A stretch of DNA of 64,000 nt from contig JAWKSY010000006.1 in the NCBI GenBank assembly GCA_041402125.1, positions 1 through 64,000 on the forward strand. The letters run 5' to 3'. The number at the start of each line of letters is the position of its first letter. Position 1 is the stretch's first letter. Shown in pieces: positions 8,376-18,100 of this stretch. This DNA is from JAWKSY01 sp041402125. Its GTDB lineage: Bacteria > Planctomycetota > GCA-002687715 > DRQF01. The notes under the pieces are model-generated. The model did not search any database. It was given only the letters and a program-made list of their open reading frames with translations, and was not told the origin of the DNA. The position numbers and the translations under genes are program-made.

Positions 8376-9103
8376 TGGGGAGCATCCTCGTGCTCGCGGG
8401 CAAGGAGTTCCGCGGCTACTTCCAGTCCTGGGTGGCCTACCTCTTCGTGGCCATCTTCTTCGTCGCCTGCTTCTCGCTGTTCTTCTTCGTCGAGAAGTTC
8501 CTCGGCGTCGAACGTGCCGAGGTGCGCGGACTCTTCGCCTGGCTCCCGCTGACCCTCGCCCTCCTCGTGCCGGGCCTGACGATGCGCCAGTGGGCGCGGG
8601 AGCGCGAGATGGGCAGCATCGAGACCCTCCTCACGCTGCCGGCGACGCCGGGCCAGCTCGTCCTCGGCAAGTTCCTCGGCTGCCTGGGACTCGTCGCGGT
8701 GGCCCTCGTCTTCACGCTGGGTTTCCCGATCACGGCCGAGATCCTCGGCGACCTCGACTGGGGACCGGTGATCGGCGGCTACGCGGCGGCGATGCTCCTC
8801 GGGGCGGCCTACGTCGCGATCGGGCTCTTCGTGTCGAGCTGGTTCGCGGACCAGTTCATCGCGCTCGTCGCCGCCGGCGCGATCTGCGTCGCGCTCGCGG
8901 TGCTGAGCTCCGACATGGTCCTCGCCTGGGCCGAGGGGCACGGCCTGCTGCGGGACACGCTCGCCTTCTTCGGCTTCTGGAAGCGATTCGACTCGATCGA
9001 GCGCGGCGTCCTCGACTTCCGCGACGTCGGCTTCTACCTCAGCGTCACCGCGCTCTTCCTCGCGCTGAACGCCTTCCGGCTCCGTCTGATGAGGTGGTCC
9101 TGA
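8375..9103 (+). CDS. ABC exporter permease, GldF-like
   Basis: The 242-residue product is an ABC-2 type permease with about six hydrophobic helices (for example VAYLFVAIFFVACFSLFFFV, LPLTLALLVPGLTM and FIALVAAGAICVALAVLSS). Between them is the REREMGSIETLLTLPATPGQ loop typical of the GldF/NosY-like group. GGAGGGG precedes the ATG at 8375; a GTG three bases upstream is also possible. It follows the ATPase (stop 8373-8375) and precedes a GldG-like protein, the standard order of the gliding-type or auxiliary ABC transporter found in Bacteroidetes, Planctomycetota and others. The transported substrate is not known for this group. Confidence 0.88.
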   Translation: MGSILVLAGKEFRGYFQSWVAYLFVAIFFVACFSLFFFVEKFLGVERAEVRGLFAWLPLTLALLVPGLTMRQWAREREMGSIETLLTLPATPGQLVLGKFLGCLGLVAVALVFTLGFPITAEILGDLDWGPVIGGYAAAMLLGAAYVAIGLFVSSWFADQFIALVAAGAICVALAVLSSDMVLAWAEGHGLLRDTLAFFGFWKRFDSIERGVLDFRDVGFYLSVTALFLALNAFRLRLMRWS

Positions 9104-9104
9104 G

Positions 9105-11252
9105 ATGATGGTCCGACTGAACATCTGGATCGGCGTCCTGCTCGTCGTCATCAACGTCCTCCTCTTCAATCTCGTGTTCCGCGAGGTGCGCGGCCTCCGC
9201 GTCGACCTGACGGAGGGCGACATCTACTCGCTCTCCCCGGTCACCGAGCGGATCCTCGAGGGCCTCGACGAGGAGGTCGTCGTTCGCGCCTTCCTCTCCG
9301 AGCCGGAGAACCTGCCGGAGAAGCTCCGCCCCCACCTCCCGGAGCTCCTCGATCTCCTGCGCGAGTACGAGGAGCGCGGCGAGGGCAAGGTGAGGATCGA
9401 GTACCTCTCGCCCGACGAGCACACCGACGAGGCCGAGGAGGCGCAGAACACCTACGGCATCCAGCCCCAGGCCTTCGCCTTCCGCGACCAGAACCAGAGC
9501 GGCGTGAAGTCCTTCTACTTCGGCCTCGCCGTGACCTACGCCGGGTCGCGCCCGGAGACGATCGACGGCCCCGACCTCGTCGAGCGGGGCGGGATCTTCG
9601 AGGAGGAGCCGACGATCCGGCTCCGCAACGTCGAGTTCTCGCTGACGCGCGCGATCAAGCGCGCTGTCTACGGCTTCGAGGGCCGGCGCGACGTCTACGC
9701 GCGCCTCGATCGTCCCGTCGTCATCCGCACCTTCATCTCGCCGGCGGCCGAGCTGCCGGAGCTCTTTCGCGAGACTCCCGACCGGGTGACGAAGGTCCTC
9801 GAGCGGATGGTCGCCGACTCGAAGGGAAAGGTGAGTCACGACGCCGTCGCGCCGCCCGCGGAGGACGCCCAGCGGATCGCGCTGAGCGACCGCTACGGCG
9901 TCGACCCCCTCGCCTACCCCGGATCGAAGCAGCCCTTCTACCTCTGGGCCTCGGTCGAGTTCGACGGCAAGCTCAGCTCGCCGTTCCCGCTGATCGGCCT
10001 CGACGGCGCGCTCTCGGAGTTCCAGCTCCGCGAGGACTTCGAGGCGATCCTCCGCCAGCTCGCCCCGGGCGCGCTGCGGACCGTCGGCATCGTCCAGGCC
10101 TCCTCCCCCGGCGACCCGATGTCCGGGATGCGACCGACTCCGGCGCGCTTCTCCAGCCTCGCCGACAGCCTCCGGGGCGAGTACGCGGTGCGCGACCTCG
10201 ACCCGGCGACCCTCACCGAGGTCCCGCGCGAGGTCGAGGTCCTGATCGTTCCCGGCGAGGGTCGACTCTCCGAGCGCGCCGTCTTCGCCCTCGACCAGTT
10301 CGTGATGCGGGGCGGACGCGCGATCATCTGCGCCGACCGGAGCGACGTGAGCCTGCAGCCGGACTTCGCGATCACCGCGACCGCCAAGGACACCGGACTC
10401 GAGGAGCTCCTCCGGGCCTGGGGCGTCACCATCGGCGACCGGATCGTGATCGACGACGGCACGCGCGGACGCTTCTTCTGGGCCAAGCGCCGGGGCGTCG
10501 GACGGCGGCCGGAGATCGCGGACTTCACCTGGGGCGCGCTGCCCACGGTGGGCTTCGAGGAGGGGACGGCGAATCGCGACGTCGCCTTCCTCTCGGGCTT
10601 CGGCGCCGGCGGCTTCTGGTTCCCCTCCGCGCTCGAGACGCGGGACGTCGAGGGGCTGAAGTCGCGCTGGCTCTTCCGCAGCACGGCCGAGGCCTGGGAG
10701 CTCGATCCCGCCGCGGGCGTCGCCCCCGATCCGGAGGCGCACCCCGACGGCGGCTACGCGCGGCCCTCCGCGGCCGAGACGAAGCGGCGCGACCTCGCCG
10801 TCCTCGTCGAGGGCGCGTTCCCCTCGCTCTTCGCGGACCGCGCCATGCCGGCGACGCCCGCCGACGAGGAGGACGGCGCGGACCCCGAGGGCGAGAAGGC
10901 GAAGGCGCCCGTCGGCGCCCCCCTCAAGGTCTCCGCCCCGACCCGCGTGATCGTCGTCGGCAACGACGACTGGATCGACGACCAGCAGGCGAACCTCACC
11001 CGCTACTACCCCGAATTCGGCTACTTCGACTACAACGCCGGCTTCGTGAAGGACGCCATCGCCTGGATGCTCGAGGACGACGACCTCGTCCAGATCCGGA
11101 ACCGGGGCCGGTCCTTCCGCCCCCTGGCCCGCCTCGACGACGACGAGCGCACGCGCGTCCAGTACCTGAACTTCGCCCTCCCCCTCCTGCTGCTCGCCCT
11201 CGTCGGCATCGGCGCCTTCGCGGCCCGGGCCGCCCGGCGTCCCATCGTCTGA
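9105..11252 (+). CDS. GldG-like ABC transporter auxiliary protein
   Basis: This 715-residue protein has an N-terminal membrane helix (IWIGVLLVVINVLLFNLVF, about 6-24), a long extracytoplasmic domain and a C-terminal helix (FALPLLLLALVGIGAFAA) just before the end. The segment LRVDLTEGDIYSLSPVTERI is a hallmark of the GldG/ABC_transp_aux family, which works with the preceding permease and ATPase. A low-complexity acidic stretch (ADEEDGADPEGEKAKAPVG) sits near residue 590. It starts 1 base after the permease stop. The family role in substrate handling is not resolved. Confidence 0.87.
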   Translation: MMVRLNIWIGVLLVVINVLLFNLVFREVRGLRVDLTEGDIYSLSPVTERILEGLDEEVVVRAFLSEPENLPEKLRPHLPELLDLLREYEERGEGKVRIEYLSPDEHTDEAEEAQNTYGIQPQAFAFRDQNQSGVKSFYFGLAVTYAGSRPETIDGPDLVERGGIFEEEPTIRLRNVEFSLTRAIKRAVYGFEGRRDVYARLDRPVVIRTFISPAAELPELFRETPDRVTKVLERMVADSKGKVSHDAVAPPAEDAQRIALSDRYGVDPLAYPGSKQPFYLWASVEFDGKLSSPFPLIGLDGALSEFQLREDFEAILRQLAPGALRTVGIVQASSPGDPMSGMRPTPARFSSLADSLRGEYAVRDLDPATLTEVPREVEVLIVPGEGRLSERAVFALDQFVMRGGRAIICADRSDVSLQPDFAITATAKDTGLEELLRAWGVTIGDRIVIDDGTRGRFFWAKRRGVGRRPEIADFTWGALPTVGFEEGTANRDVAFLSGFGAGGFWFPSALETRDVEGLKSRWLFRSTAEAWELDPAAGVAPDPEAHPDGGYARPSAAETKRRDLAVLVEGAFPSLFADRAMPATPADEEDGADPEGEKAKAPVGAPLKVSAPTRVIVVGNDDWIDDQQANLTRYYPEFGYFDYNAGFVKDAIAWMLEDDDLVQIRNRGRSFRPLARLDDDERTRVQYLNFALPLLLLALVGIGAFAARAARRPIV

Positions 11253-11263
11253 GGAGTCACGTC

Positions 11264-12340
11264 ATGAGTCGCAGCAACCTGATCCTCGCGATCCTCGCCG
11301 TCCTCCAGCTCGCGGCCCTCATCGGCTTCCGGGTCGCGCGCGGCGCCGAGTCGGACGGCCCCGCCGCGGGCGGCGCCCTGACATCGGCGAAGCCCGCGGA
11401 CGTCGCGCGGATCGAGATCCGCGACGGCGGCGGCGACGGCGCCACGATCGAGCTCGCCCGTCAGGGCGAGGGCTGGGTCGTCGCCAGCCGCGCCGACTAC
11501 CCGGCCGACGCCGGCAAGGTCACGACGCTCCTCGAGCGCCTCGCCGAGGTCCGGCTCGGACACGCCCTCATCCGTTCCGCCCGCAATCACGGCCCGGTGA
11601 AGGTCGCCGAGGACGACTTCGCGCGTCGCGTCACGCTGAAGGGCGCGGGCGGCGCCGTTCTCGCCGACCTCTTCGCGGCCCCCGGCAGCGGCGCGCGTTC
11701 GGCCTACCTGCGACGTGCGGGAGAGGACCCGGTCTACGAGTCGGAGGATCTCACGACGGCCGACCTGCGCGCCGACGTGGCGAGCTGGATCGACGGAGAC
11801 GCCTTCAAGGTGGACACGAAGGACGTCGTCGCGCTCGAGATCGCGCGGAAGGACGGCACCGCGCTCCGTTTCGAGCGTCGCCAGGAGGCGCCGCCGACGC
11901 TGCCCGCCGCCGGCGAGGGGCCGCCGACCGAGGAGCCGGTCTGGTACCTGCTCGGCGACGAGGACGCGCGCACGAAGCCGAAGTCGGTCGAGGATCTCCT
12001 CGACGACCTGGCCGGCCTCGCCGTCGCCGACGTCGCGGGACGCAAGGACTCCGCGGGGGGCGACCCCGACGAGGTCGAGGCCACCGTCACGCTGCGCCGC
12101 GCCGGGGGCGATCCCACGATCCTCGTCTTCGGTCCGCTGAGCGAGACGTCCGGCCAGCGCGCGCTCGAGTCCTCCGCGAGCCCGTTCCGGGTCGAGGTGG
12201 CGAACTGGCGCATCTCGACGCTCTTCACAAGGACGCGCGACGACTTCGTCGACATCGAGAAGCCCGCGAACGAGATCGAGCTCCCCGGAAACGACGACGC
12301 CTCCCCCGGAGTCGAGGGAGGCGTCGAGAAGGACGGCTGA
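11264..12340 (+). CDS. DUF4340 domain protein
   Basis: This 358-residue protein has an N-terminal hydrophobic helix (LILAILAVLQLAALIGFRVA) and then repeated beta-rich units. ADVARIEIRDGGGDGATIEL and DVVALEIARKDGTALRFER begin two similar halves, as in DUF4340 proteins. It lies 11 bases after the GldG-like gene, and DUF4340 proteins are commonly encoded directly after GldG. This supports a role in the same membrane complex. It converges on the topoisomerase gene, with only 12 bases between the stop codons; those bases lie in a short GC hairpin. Confidence 0.82.
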   Translation: MSRSNLILAILAVLQLAALIGFRVARGAESDGPAAGGALTSAKPADVARIEIRDGGGDGATIELARQGEGWVVASRADYPADAGKVTTLLERLAEVRLGHALIRSARNHGPVKVAEDDFARRVTLKGAGGAVLADLFAAPGSGARSAYLRRAGEDPVYESEDLTTADLRADVASWIDGDAFKVDTKDVVALEIARKDGTALRFERRQEAPPTLPAAGEGPPTEEPVWYLLGDEDARTKPKSVEDLLDDLAGLAVADVAGRKDSAGGDPDEVEATVTLRRAGGDPTILVFGPLSETSGQRALESSASPFRVEVANWRISTLFTRTRDDFVDIEKPANEIELPGNDDASPGVEGGVEKDG

Positions 12341-12355
12341 TCCCCGAGGGGATCA
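12340..12355. terminator. Short hairpin between convergent genes
   Basis: The sequence GATCCCC-GA-GGGGATC forms a 7-bp stem that sits between, and touches, the convergent stop codons at 12338-12340 and 12353-12355. It could slow or end transcription in both directions, but it has no T-tract and the loop is only two bases. I consider it weak. Confidence 0.35.
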
Positions 12356-15005
12356 GTCGGACGCGTCGTCGGCCGCGGGCTTCTTGGCCGCGGCCTTCTT
12401 CTTGGTGGTCTTCTTCGACTTCGCGGCGGTCTTCTTGGCCGCCTTCTTCTTCGTCGTCTTCTTCTTGGCCTTCTTCTTCCCGGCCTTCTCCCCCGCCGCC
12501 TTCTTCGGGCGCTCGGGGAACTTCCACTGCAGCTTCCTCCTCGTCGAAGGAGAGGTGGGCGCTGAAGGGACGGCCCCGACGGCTGATGAAGCCCTCGATG
12601 AGCTCGGTGAGGACGTTCGGGCCGGTCAGCATCTTCTTGACCTCGGCCGGCGGCAGGTCGCGGAAGAGCAGCTTCTTCGAGAGGCGGAAGTTGCAGGAGT
12701 CACTGGAGCACTTGAAGCCCGTGCCCTCGGCCTTCACCTCGCTCTGGCACTTGGGGCACTTGCCCATCACCGTGCCGTCCGCGACCTCCTCGACCTGGTA
12801 GACCGAGGGGTTCTCGACCTCGAAGTCGCCCTCGGGCTCAACCACGATCATGAAGTTCTCGTTGAGGCGGAGCTTGCAGGGAGCGCGCGGGCGCTCGAAG
12901 CCGGTGAAGGGCCCCACCGCCTCGCCCTTCGCGTCGATGATCCGCTTCAGGATCTCGGGGAAGACGTGCTTGCCGCCGGCATCCTTGTAGATGACGACGT
13001 TGCAGGTCTCCTGATCCTCGCAGAAGTAGCTGTAGGCCTTCTCGATGAGCCGCTTGCCGCACTTCGGGCAGTGGAGCGGCTCGGGATAGTCGAGGGCGAA
13101 GATCTCGCTCACGTCCTCGGCGCCCTTCACCGTCTCCACCATCTGGCGGACGTCGGCGAGGATGCCGCGATCGAACTCCTCGACGTCGAAGCTGCCCTCG
13201 GTGACGAGGCGCAGGCGCTTCTCCCACTCGCCGGTGAGATCCGGCTTGCCGAGCGCGCCCAGCTCCATGTTGCGCACCGCGCGCACGAGCGTGGAGCCGA
13301 GCGCCGTCGGGACGAGGCTCCGGCCCTCGCGGCGGGCGAGGCGCTTGAAGATGAGGTCCTCGACGATCGAGGCGCGCGTGGCCGGGGTTCCGATGCCGAG
13401 GTCCTTGAGCGCCTCCGCCTCCTCGTCGCTCTCGACGTGCTTTCCGCAGGTCTCCATCTCGGCGACGAGCGTGCCGTCCGTGAAGCGCGAGGGCGGCGTG
13501 GTGGCCTTCTCGAGCAGATCCGAGCCGCGGCAGCCGACCCGGCCGTCGGGCGCGAGGTCGGGGAAGGGCTGGTCGTCCGCCCCGATGGTCTCGACGGCGC
13601 GCCAGCCCGGCACGACGAGCTTGCGCTGGGTCGAGCGGAAGACCTCGCCCTCGACGGTGGTCTTGCGCGTCACCGTCTCGCGCTCGGCGCTCTTCATGAA
13701 GGCGGCGAGGAAGCGGCGCACGATCAGGTCGTAGAGCTTCTTCTCGTCCGGTCGCAGGCTGGTCGGCACGACGCCGGTCGGGATGATCGCGAAGTGGTCG
13801 CTGACCTTCTTGTCGTCGAAGACCTGACCCGGTCGCTCGGAGTCGGGCCGGTCGCGGTTCGGGACGAACTGGACGAGATCGGCGAAGCCGCCCCGCGCGA
13901 GCTCGCTCATGATCCGCGGCACCTCGTTGCGGTAGTCGTTCGGCAGGTAGGCCGAGGACGTACGGGGATAGGTGACGGCCTTCTTCGTCTCGTAGAGCGT
14001 CTGCGTGATCGCGAGGGTGCGCTTCAGGGTGAATCCGAAGGCGGAGCTCGCGCGGCGCTGGAGCGAGGTCAGGTCGAAGAGCTGCGGCGGCTTCTCCTTC
14101 GAGTGCCGCACGGTGTCCTCGGCCACGCCGACCTTGCCCTGGATCTTCTCGATGACGGCCTTCGCTCGGTCGTGGTCGAGGATGCGATCGGTGGCCTTGC
14201 CGTCGGGACCCTTGCCGGTCCAGCGCGACTCGTAGAGGTCCTTCTCGGCGGCGCCGGAGGCGTCCGGCTTGACGCTGAAGGTCGCCGCGATCTCCCAGTA
14301 GGGAACGGGGATGAAGTTGTCGATCTCGCGCTCGCGATCGACGAGGAAGGCCAGCGTCGGCGTCTTGACGCGGCCCACCGCGAGCGAGATGCGGTTCTTG
14401 CCGCCGAGGAAGCGCTTCGTGAGGGCCCGGGTGCCGTTCATGCCCACGAGCCAGTCGGCGCGATCGCGGGCGTAGGCCGCGTTGCGCAGGGGGGCGTACT
14501 CCTCGGAGGGCGCCAGCTCGCGGAAGCTCGCCCGGATGGCGTCCGCGGTCATGGACTGCAGCCACAGGCGCTGGACCGGCTTCTCGGCCTTCGCCCGGGG
14601 GCGCTTGGAGAGCGCGTGGTCCATGATGAGGTTGAAGATCAGCTCGCCCTCGCGCCCGGCATCGCAGCCGTTCACGATCTGGTCGACGTCATCCCGGCGG
14701 ATCAGCTTGGTGAGGTTCGAGAGGAGGGCCTTGCCCTTCTTGTCGTCGCCGCGCGGCTGGTGGACGAAGGACTCGGGGATGATCGGGAGCTTCTCGAGGC
14801 TCCAGTACTTCCAGGCCTTGTCGTAGGCGCCCGGCTCCTGGAGCTCGAGGAGGTGGCCGCTCGCCCAGGCCACGATCATGTCGTCGGATTCGTAGTCCAG
14901 GTCGTGCTTGGCGAACTTGCGTTTGCCGCCCTCGCCGCCGGAGAGCACGCGCGCGAAGTCGTCCGCGACGGACTTCTTCTCGGTGATGACGAGGGTCTTA
15001 CCCAT
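12353..15005 (-). CDS. topB: Type IA DNA topoisomerase with Lys/Ala-rich tail, one frameshift
   Basis: The enzyme relaxes or decatenates DNA by single-strand passage. The N-terminal Toprim domain begins MGKTLVITEKKSVADDFARV and has the GCDAGREGELI acidic motif. The catalytic tyrosine is in AVTYPRTSSAYLPNDY. C-terminal zinc-ribbon-like modules follow (LHCPKCGKRL with a second Cys pair, and MGKCPKCQSEVK with two further Cys). After HLSFDEE the frame shifts by one extra base near 12537. In the corrected frame the protein continues LQWKFPERPKKAAG and ends in a tail of about 50 Lys/Ala/Thr-rich residues, stopping at 12355. Without correction the frame runs through the neighbouring gene, which is implausible. 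The TopB-like start fits topoisomerase III, but TopA function cannot be excluded. Confidence 0.87.
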
Positions 15006-15261
15006 GCTGTGGTCCGGTCTTCCGCTTCCCGACGCCGAGATCCGCCCCACCGGCGAATCACCTCGGGACGATAGGGGAGGAAATGCGGAAGTCAAATCCC
15101 CCGCTCGTCTCCGGGGGCCGCGAGCGGCGGCGAGGGAGCGGCGGTCGGGCCTCCCAAGCCCGGACGGGGACGCGGATTAGCGGCCCGGCCGGCCGGCGCG
15201 ACGCGGCCCGCGGAGGTCCGCCGGACCGGGCTCGACCCGCGCGGGGGCGCCCCGGCGCGCT

Positions 15262-15762
15262 TCAGACCGGACGGTGGTGGCTCAGCCGGAGGACGGCCCA
15301 GAAGTCGGTCGGGATCGAGCGGAAGCAGAGCCGCGTCTCGAAGTCCTGGGACCAGGGGAAGGCGACCGAGAGGCGGTCCCCCGTGACGGTCGTCGGAGGC
15401 CCCATCGTGACGGACTCCTCGTCCGCGAAGGCATCCCCGAAGTTGAGCGTGACGCGGGCGAGGAGATCGCCCATCGCCTGCGCGATCTCGGCGCCGCGGA
15501 GGCGCTCGTCGCCGCCGCGCGAGAGGACGGCCCGCGCGATCCGATCGGCCCCCTCGGCGGGGACCAGCAGCGCCAGGGACCCGATCCAGCCCTCCCCCAT
15601 CGCGGTCGCGACGGTGCTCACCATCCGCTCCGTGTGGCGCGTCTGCGACTCCACGGGGATCTGCTCGGCGTCCAGGCCGGCCGCGAGCGAGAAGCTCTCG
15701 GAGACGGCCTGGGAGAAGCGCGCCTCGAGTTCGAGGCGCGTGTCGGTGGCGGTGAGGGTCAA
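15262..15762 (-). CDS. CheX/CheC-like chemotaxis protein
   Basis: This 166-residue protein resembles the CheX phosphatase domain, which removes phosphate from CheY. The family helix is seen as AEIAQAMGDLLARVTLNFG and the following strand as PPTTVTGDRLSVAFPW. In CheX the helix carries E-x2-N; here it reads E-I-A-Q, so the usual Asn is Gln and catalytic activity is uncertain. I placed the start at a TTG at 15762, preceded by GGAGAC; no ATG is available before the domain. With flagellin at 31802 it supports a flagellated, chemotactic cell, though no other che genes are nearby. It could also be a stand-alone regulatory domain. Confidence 0.6.
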   Translation of the reverse strand: MTLTATDTRLELEARFSQAVSESFSLAAGLDAEQIPVESQTRHTERMVSTVATAMGEGWIGSLALLVPAEGADRIARAVLSRGGDERLRGAEIAQAMGDLLARVTLNFGDAFADEESVTMGPPTTVTGDRLSVAFPWSQDFETRLCFRSIPTDFWAVLRLSHHRPV

Positions 15763-16002
15763 GGCTCGTCTCCAGGGGGCGGCGCGAGGGCGCGGCTCCG
15801 GGTCCGGAAATCCCGTGGCCGGCCGCGTTTCGGCGGTCCGGCCTCCGCTCCTATCGGTCGCCGCGCGGGCCGAACTTGGACCGACGGCAAGAATTCCCGC
15901 TCCTCCTCCCGGCGGGGGACGCCGGAGGACTCTGGTAGGATCCCGCCGCGAAGGGGGCGCGACGGCGCCCGGACGGAGGGTGGGACCTCGGGAGGAGCGC
16001 CG

Positions 16003-16797
16003 ATGGCGGGGACGGGCGGATGCGGGCGCTGGCTCGTCACCGGCGCCAGCCGCGGGATCGGCCGCGCCATCGCGCTCGAGCTCGCCCGCCGCGGCGCCGC
16101 GACGACGCTCGTCGCCCGCGACGCGGCGGCCCTCGCCGGGGTCGCGGCCGAGGTCGAGGCCCTCGGGGGCTCCGCGGTCACGCGACCGACGGACCTCTCC
16201 GACCCTCTCGACCGCGCCGCCCTCCTCGCCGAGCTCGCGTCCGCCCCGCCCTTCGAGGGCCTCGTCAACAACGCGGGGGCCGGCCTCCACGGCGCCTTCG
16301 CCTCGGCCGACCCGGCGGCGCAGGTGCGCCTGCTCGAGCTCGACGTCCTCGCGCCCGTCCTCCTGGCGCGCGCGGTGCTCCCGGCGATGGCGGCGGCCGG
16401 TCGGGGTCACCTCGTGACGATGGCCTCGGTCGCCGCCTGGGCGCCGACCCCCGACGAGGCACTCTACGGGGCGGCGAAGGCCGCGCTCGCCTCGCTCGAC
16501 GGCGCCCTCCGCGTCGAGCTCCGCCGCGCCGGGGTGAGCGTCACCACGGTGGCGCCGGGATTGACGCGGACCGAGTTTTTCGACCGCGCCGGATTCGACC
16601 CCGCGGCGCACGAGCTCGGGGGCCTCGTCTGGAGCACGCCGGAGGAGGTCGCCCGCGCCGCGGTGGCCGGCGCGCTCCGGGGACGACGTCGCGTGGTTCC
16701 GGGCGGTCGCAACCGGATCCTCGGCGTCCTGCTGCGGCACCTCCCGCTCGGCTTCCCGCGCTTCGTGGGCCGTCGGCTGATGAAGGCGCGGCGATGA
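16003..16797 (+). CDS. Short-chain dehydrogenase/reductase (SDR)
   Basis: This 264-residue classical SDR reduces or oxidises a hydroxyl/keto group with NAD(P). The cofactor loop is LVTGASRGIGRA (about 11-22), NNAG follows near residue 90, and the catalytic Tyr-x3-Lys is Y-G-A-A-K in EALYGAAKAALASLDG, with the catalytic Ser in MASVAAW. The arginine in the cofactor loop and TLVARDAAAL suggest NADPH preference. GGAGGAG precedes the ATG. It overlaps the next gene by ATGA and is paralogous to the SDR at 17288, so the three genes form one operon. Substrate is unknown; the DltE-like subgroup is often membrane-associated. Confidence 0.9.
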   Translation: MAGTGGCGRWLVTGASRGIGRAIALELARRGAATTLVARDAAALAGVAAEVEALGGSAVTRPTDLSDPLDRAALLAELASAPPFEGLVNNAGAGLHGAFASADPAAQVRLLELDVLAPVLLARAVLPAMAAAGRGHLVTMASVAAWAPTPDEALYGAAKAALASLDGALRVELRRAGVSVTTVAPGLTRTEFFDRAGFDPAAHELGGLVWSTPEEVARAAVAGALRGRRRVVPGGRNRILGVLLRHLPLGFPRFVGRRLMKARR

Positions 16798-17291
16798 GGC
16801 GGAGCGCCCTCGACACCGCGGTGTGGTTCCTCTTCCTCGCCTTCGTGGCGGCGGGCCTGGTCGTCTTCTTCCGCGGCCCGCGCGAGGAGCCTCCGCCGCC
16901 GCCGCCGCTCGGCGTCCGCCACATCGAGGCCTCGCGGGACCTCGAGGATCTCCGCGCGGGCGAGCCCTTCTCGCTCGAGGTGGAGATCGATCGCCCGCTC
17001 TACGTCTCGGTCTGGCTGCTGGGAGAGCTCGGGCCCCGACGACTCTTCCCTCCGCTCGCCCTTCCCCCCGACATGCCCTGGCCTCTCGAGCCGGAGGACG
17101 GCGAGACCCTGCGCATCCCGCCGGGCGACGGCGCCCTGCGGATCGAGGGCGAGGGCGAGGGGCGACTCGTCGTGCTCGTCCGCGACGACGGCCTCCCGGA
17201 GCCGCGACCCGAGCTGCTGGAGGCGGGCGATCTCGACGCCCGCCTGCGCGAGTTCGGTCAGCACTTCCTCCGCGTGAGGACCCGGCGATGA
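16794..17291 (+). CDS. Small membrane-anchored protein between two SDRs
   Basis: I do not recognise this 165-residue protein. It has an N-terminal membrane helix (TAVWFLFLAFVAAGLVVFF, about 8-26), a Pro-rich linker (EEPPPPPPLG) and a compact soluble domain with beta-strand character: DLRAGEPFSLEVEIDRPLYV, LRIEGEGEGRLVVLVRDD. The strand pattern is reminiscent of DUF4384-like domains, but the match is too weak to name. It overlaps both neighbouring SDR genes by ATGA junctions, so it is translated together with them and may tether them or act on the same substrate at the membrane. Confidence 0.7.
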   Translation: MRRSALDTAVWFLFLAFVAAGLVVFFRGPREEPPPPPPLGVRHIEASRDLEDLRAGEPFSLEVEIDRPLYVSVWLLGELGPRRLFPPLALPPDMPWPLEPEDGETLRIPPGDGALRIEGEGEGRLVVLVRDDGLPEPRPELLEAGDLDARLREFGQHFLRVRTRR

Positions 17292-18100
17292 GTCGCCTCG
17301 ACTACGCGGGCCGGAGCGCCCTCGTGACCGGCGCCTCGTCCGGGATCGGCCGCGCGCTCGCGCTCGAACTCGCGCGGCGCGGCGCGAGCGTCACCCTCGT
17401 CGCGCGCCGCGAGGAGCGCCTGCGGGCCCTCGCCGAGGAGATCTCGACCGCCGGCGGCTCCGCCCGGGTCCTCGTCGCCGATCTGCTCGATCCCGCCGGC
17501 CGCGACGCGGTGATCGGGGTGCTCGCCGACCCCGAGGCGACGCCGGACATCCTGGTGAACAACGCCGCCTTCGGCGTCCACGCGCGTTTCCTCGACACGC
17601 CGCCGGAACGCCTGGAGGCCTGCCTCCGGCTCGCCCTCGAGGCCCCGGTGGTCCTCACGCGGGCCTTCCTCGGCGCCACCGTCGAGCGCCGGGAGGCGGC
17701 CGTGCTCCTCGTCGCGAGCATCGCGTCCTTCGTGCCGACGCCCTGGCACGGGCTCTACTCCGCGGCGAAGGCCGGGCTCGCGAGCCTCGGCGAGGCGCTG
17801 GCGATCGAGCTCGAGGAGGGCGGCGGGCGGGTGACCTGCCTCTGTCCGGGCGTCACGGAGACGGAGTTCTTCCGGGCCGGCGACTACGACGAGAGCGGCC
17901 TGATGACCCGCATCGGGAGGATGAGTCCCGAACGCGTGGCCCGGGCCGGCCTGGACGGGCTCTCGCGCGGCCGGCCGCTCGTCGTGCCCGGATTCGCCAA
18001 CCGGGTGCTCGTCGGACTGGCGCGCGCCCTCCCCTCGGCCTGGGTCGTCCCGCTCGCCGGCCTCGCGATGCGGCGCCGGGACGCGCCCTCAGCGCCCTGA
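17288..18100 (+). CDS. Short-chain dehydrogenase/reductase (SDR), second copy
   Basis: This 270-residue SDR has the full motif set: LVTGASSGIGRA (about 13-24), NNAAFG near residue 96, Ser in VASIASF and Y-S-A-A-K in GLYSAAKAGLASLGE. The sequence CPGVTETEFF after the active site fits the DltE-like subgroup. It is clearly related to the SDR at 16003, including the C-terminal LSRGRPLVVPGFANRVL region, suggesting gene duplication around the small membrane gene. Its 3' end overlaps the convergent acyltransferase gene by 12 bases. Confidence 0.9.
   Translation: MSRLDYAGRSALVTGASSGIGRALALELARRGASVTLVARREERLRALAEEISTAGGSARVLVADLLDPAGRDAVIGVLADPEATPDILVNNAAFGVHARFLDTPPERLEACLRLALEAPVVLTRAFLGATVERREAAVLLVASIASFVPTPWHGLYSAAKAGLASLGEALAIELEEGGGRVTCLCPGVTETEFFRAGDYDESGLMTRIGRMSPERVARAGLDGLSRGRPLVVPGFANRVLVGLARALPSAWVVPLAGLAMRRRDAPSAP

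Noticed and set aside
12384..15074. Antisense frame with a hydrophobic, Phe/Ala-rich N-terminus over the topoisomerase
   Set aside because: It is the complement of the Lys/Ala-rich tail of the topoisomerase, so its apparent membrane helices are an artefact of codon complementarity.
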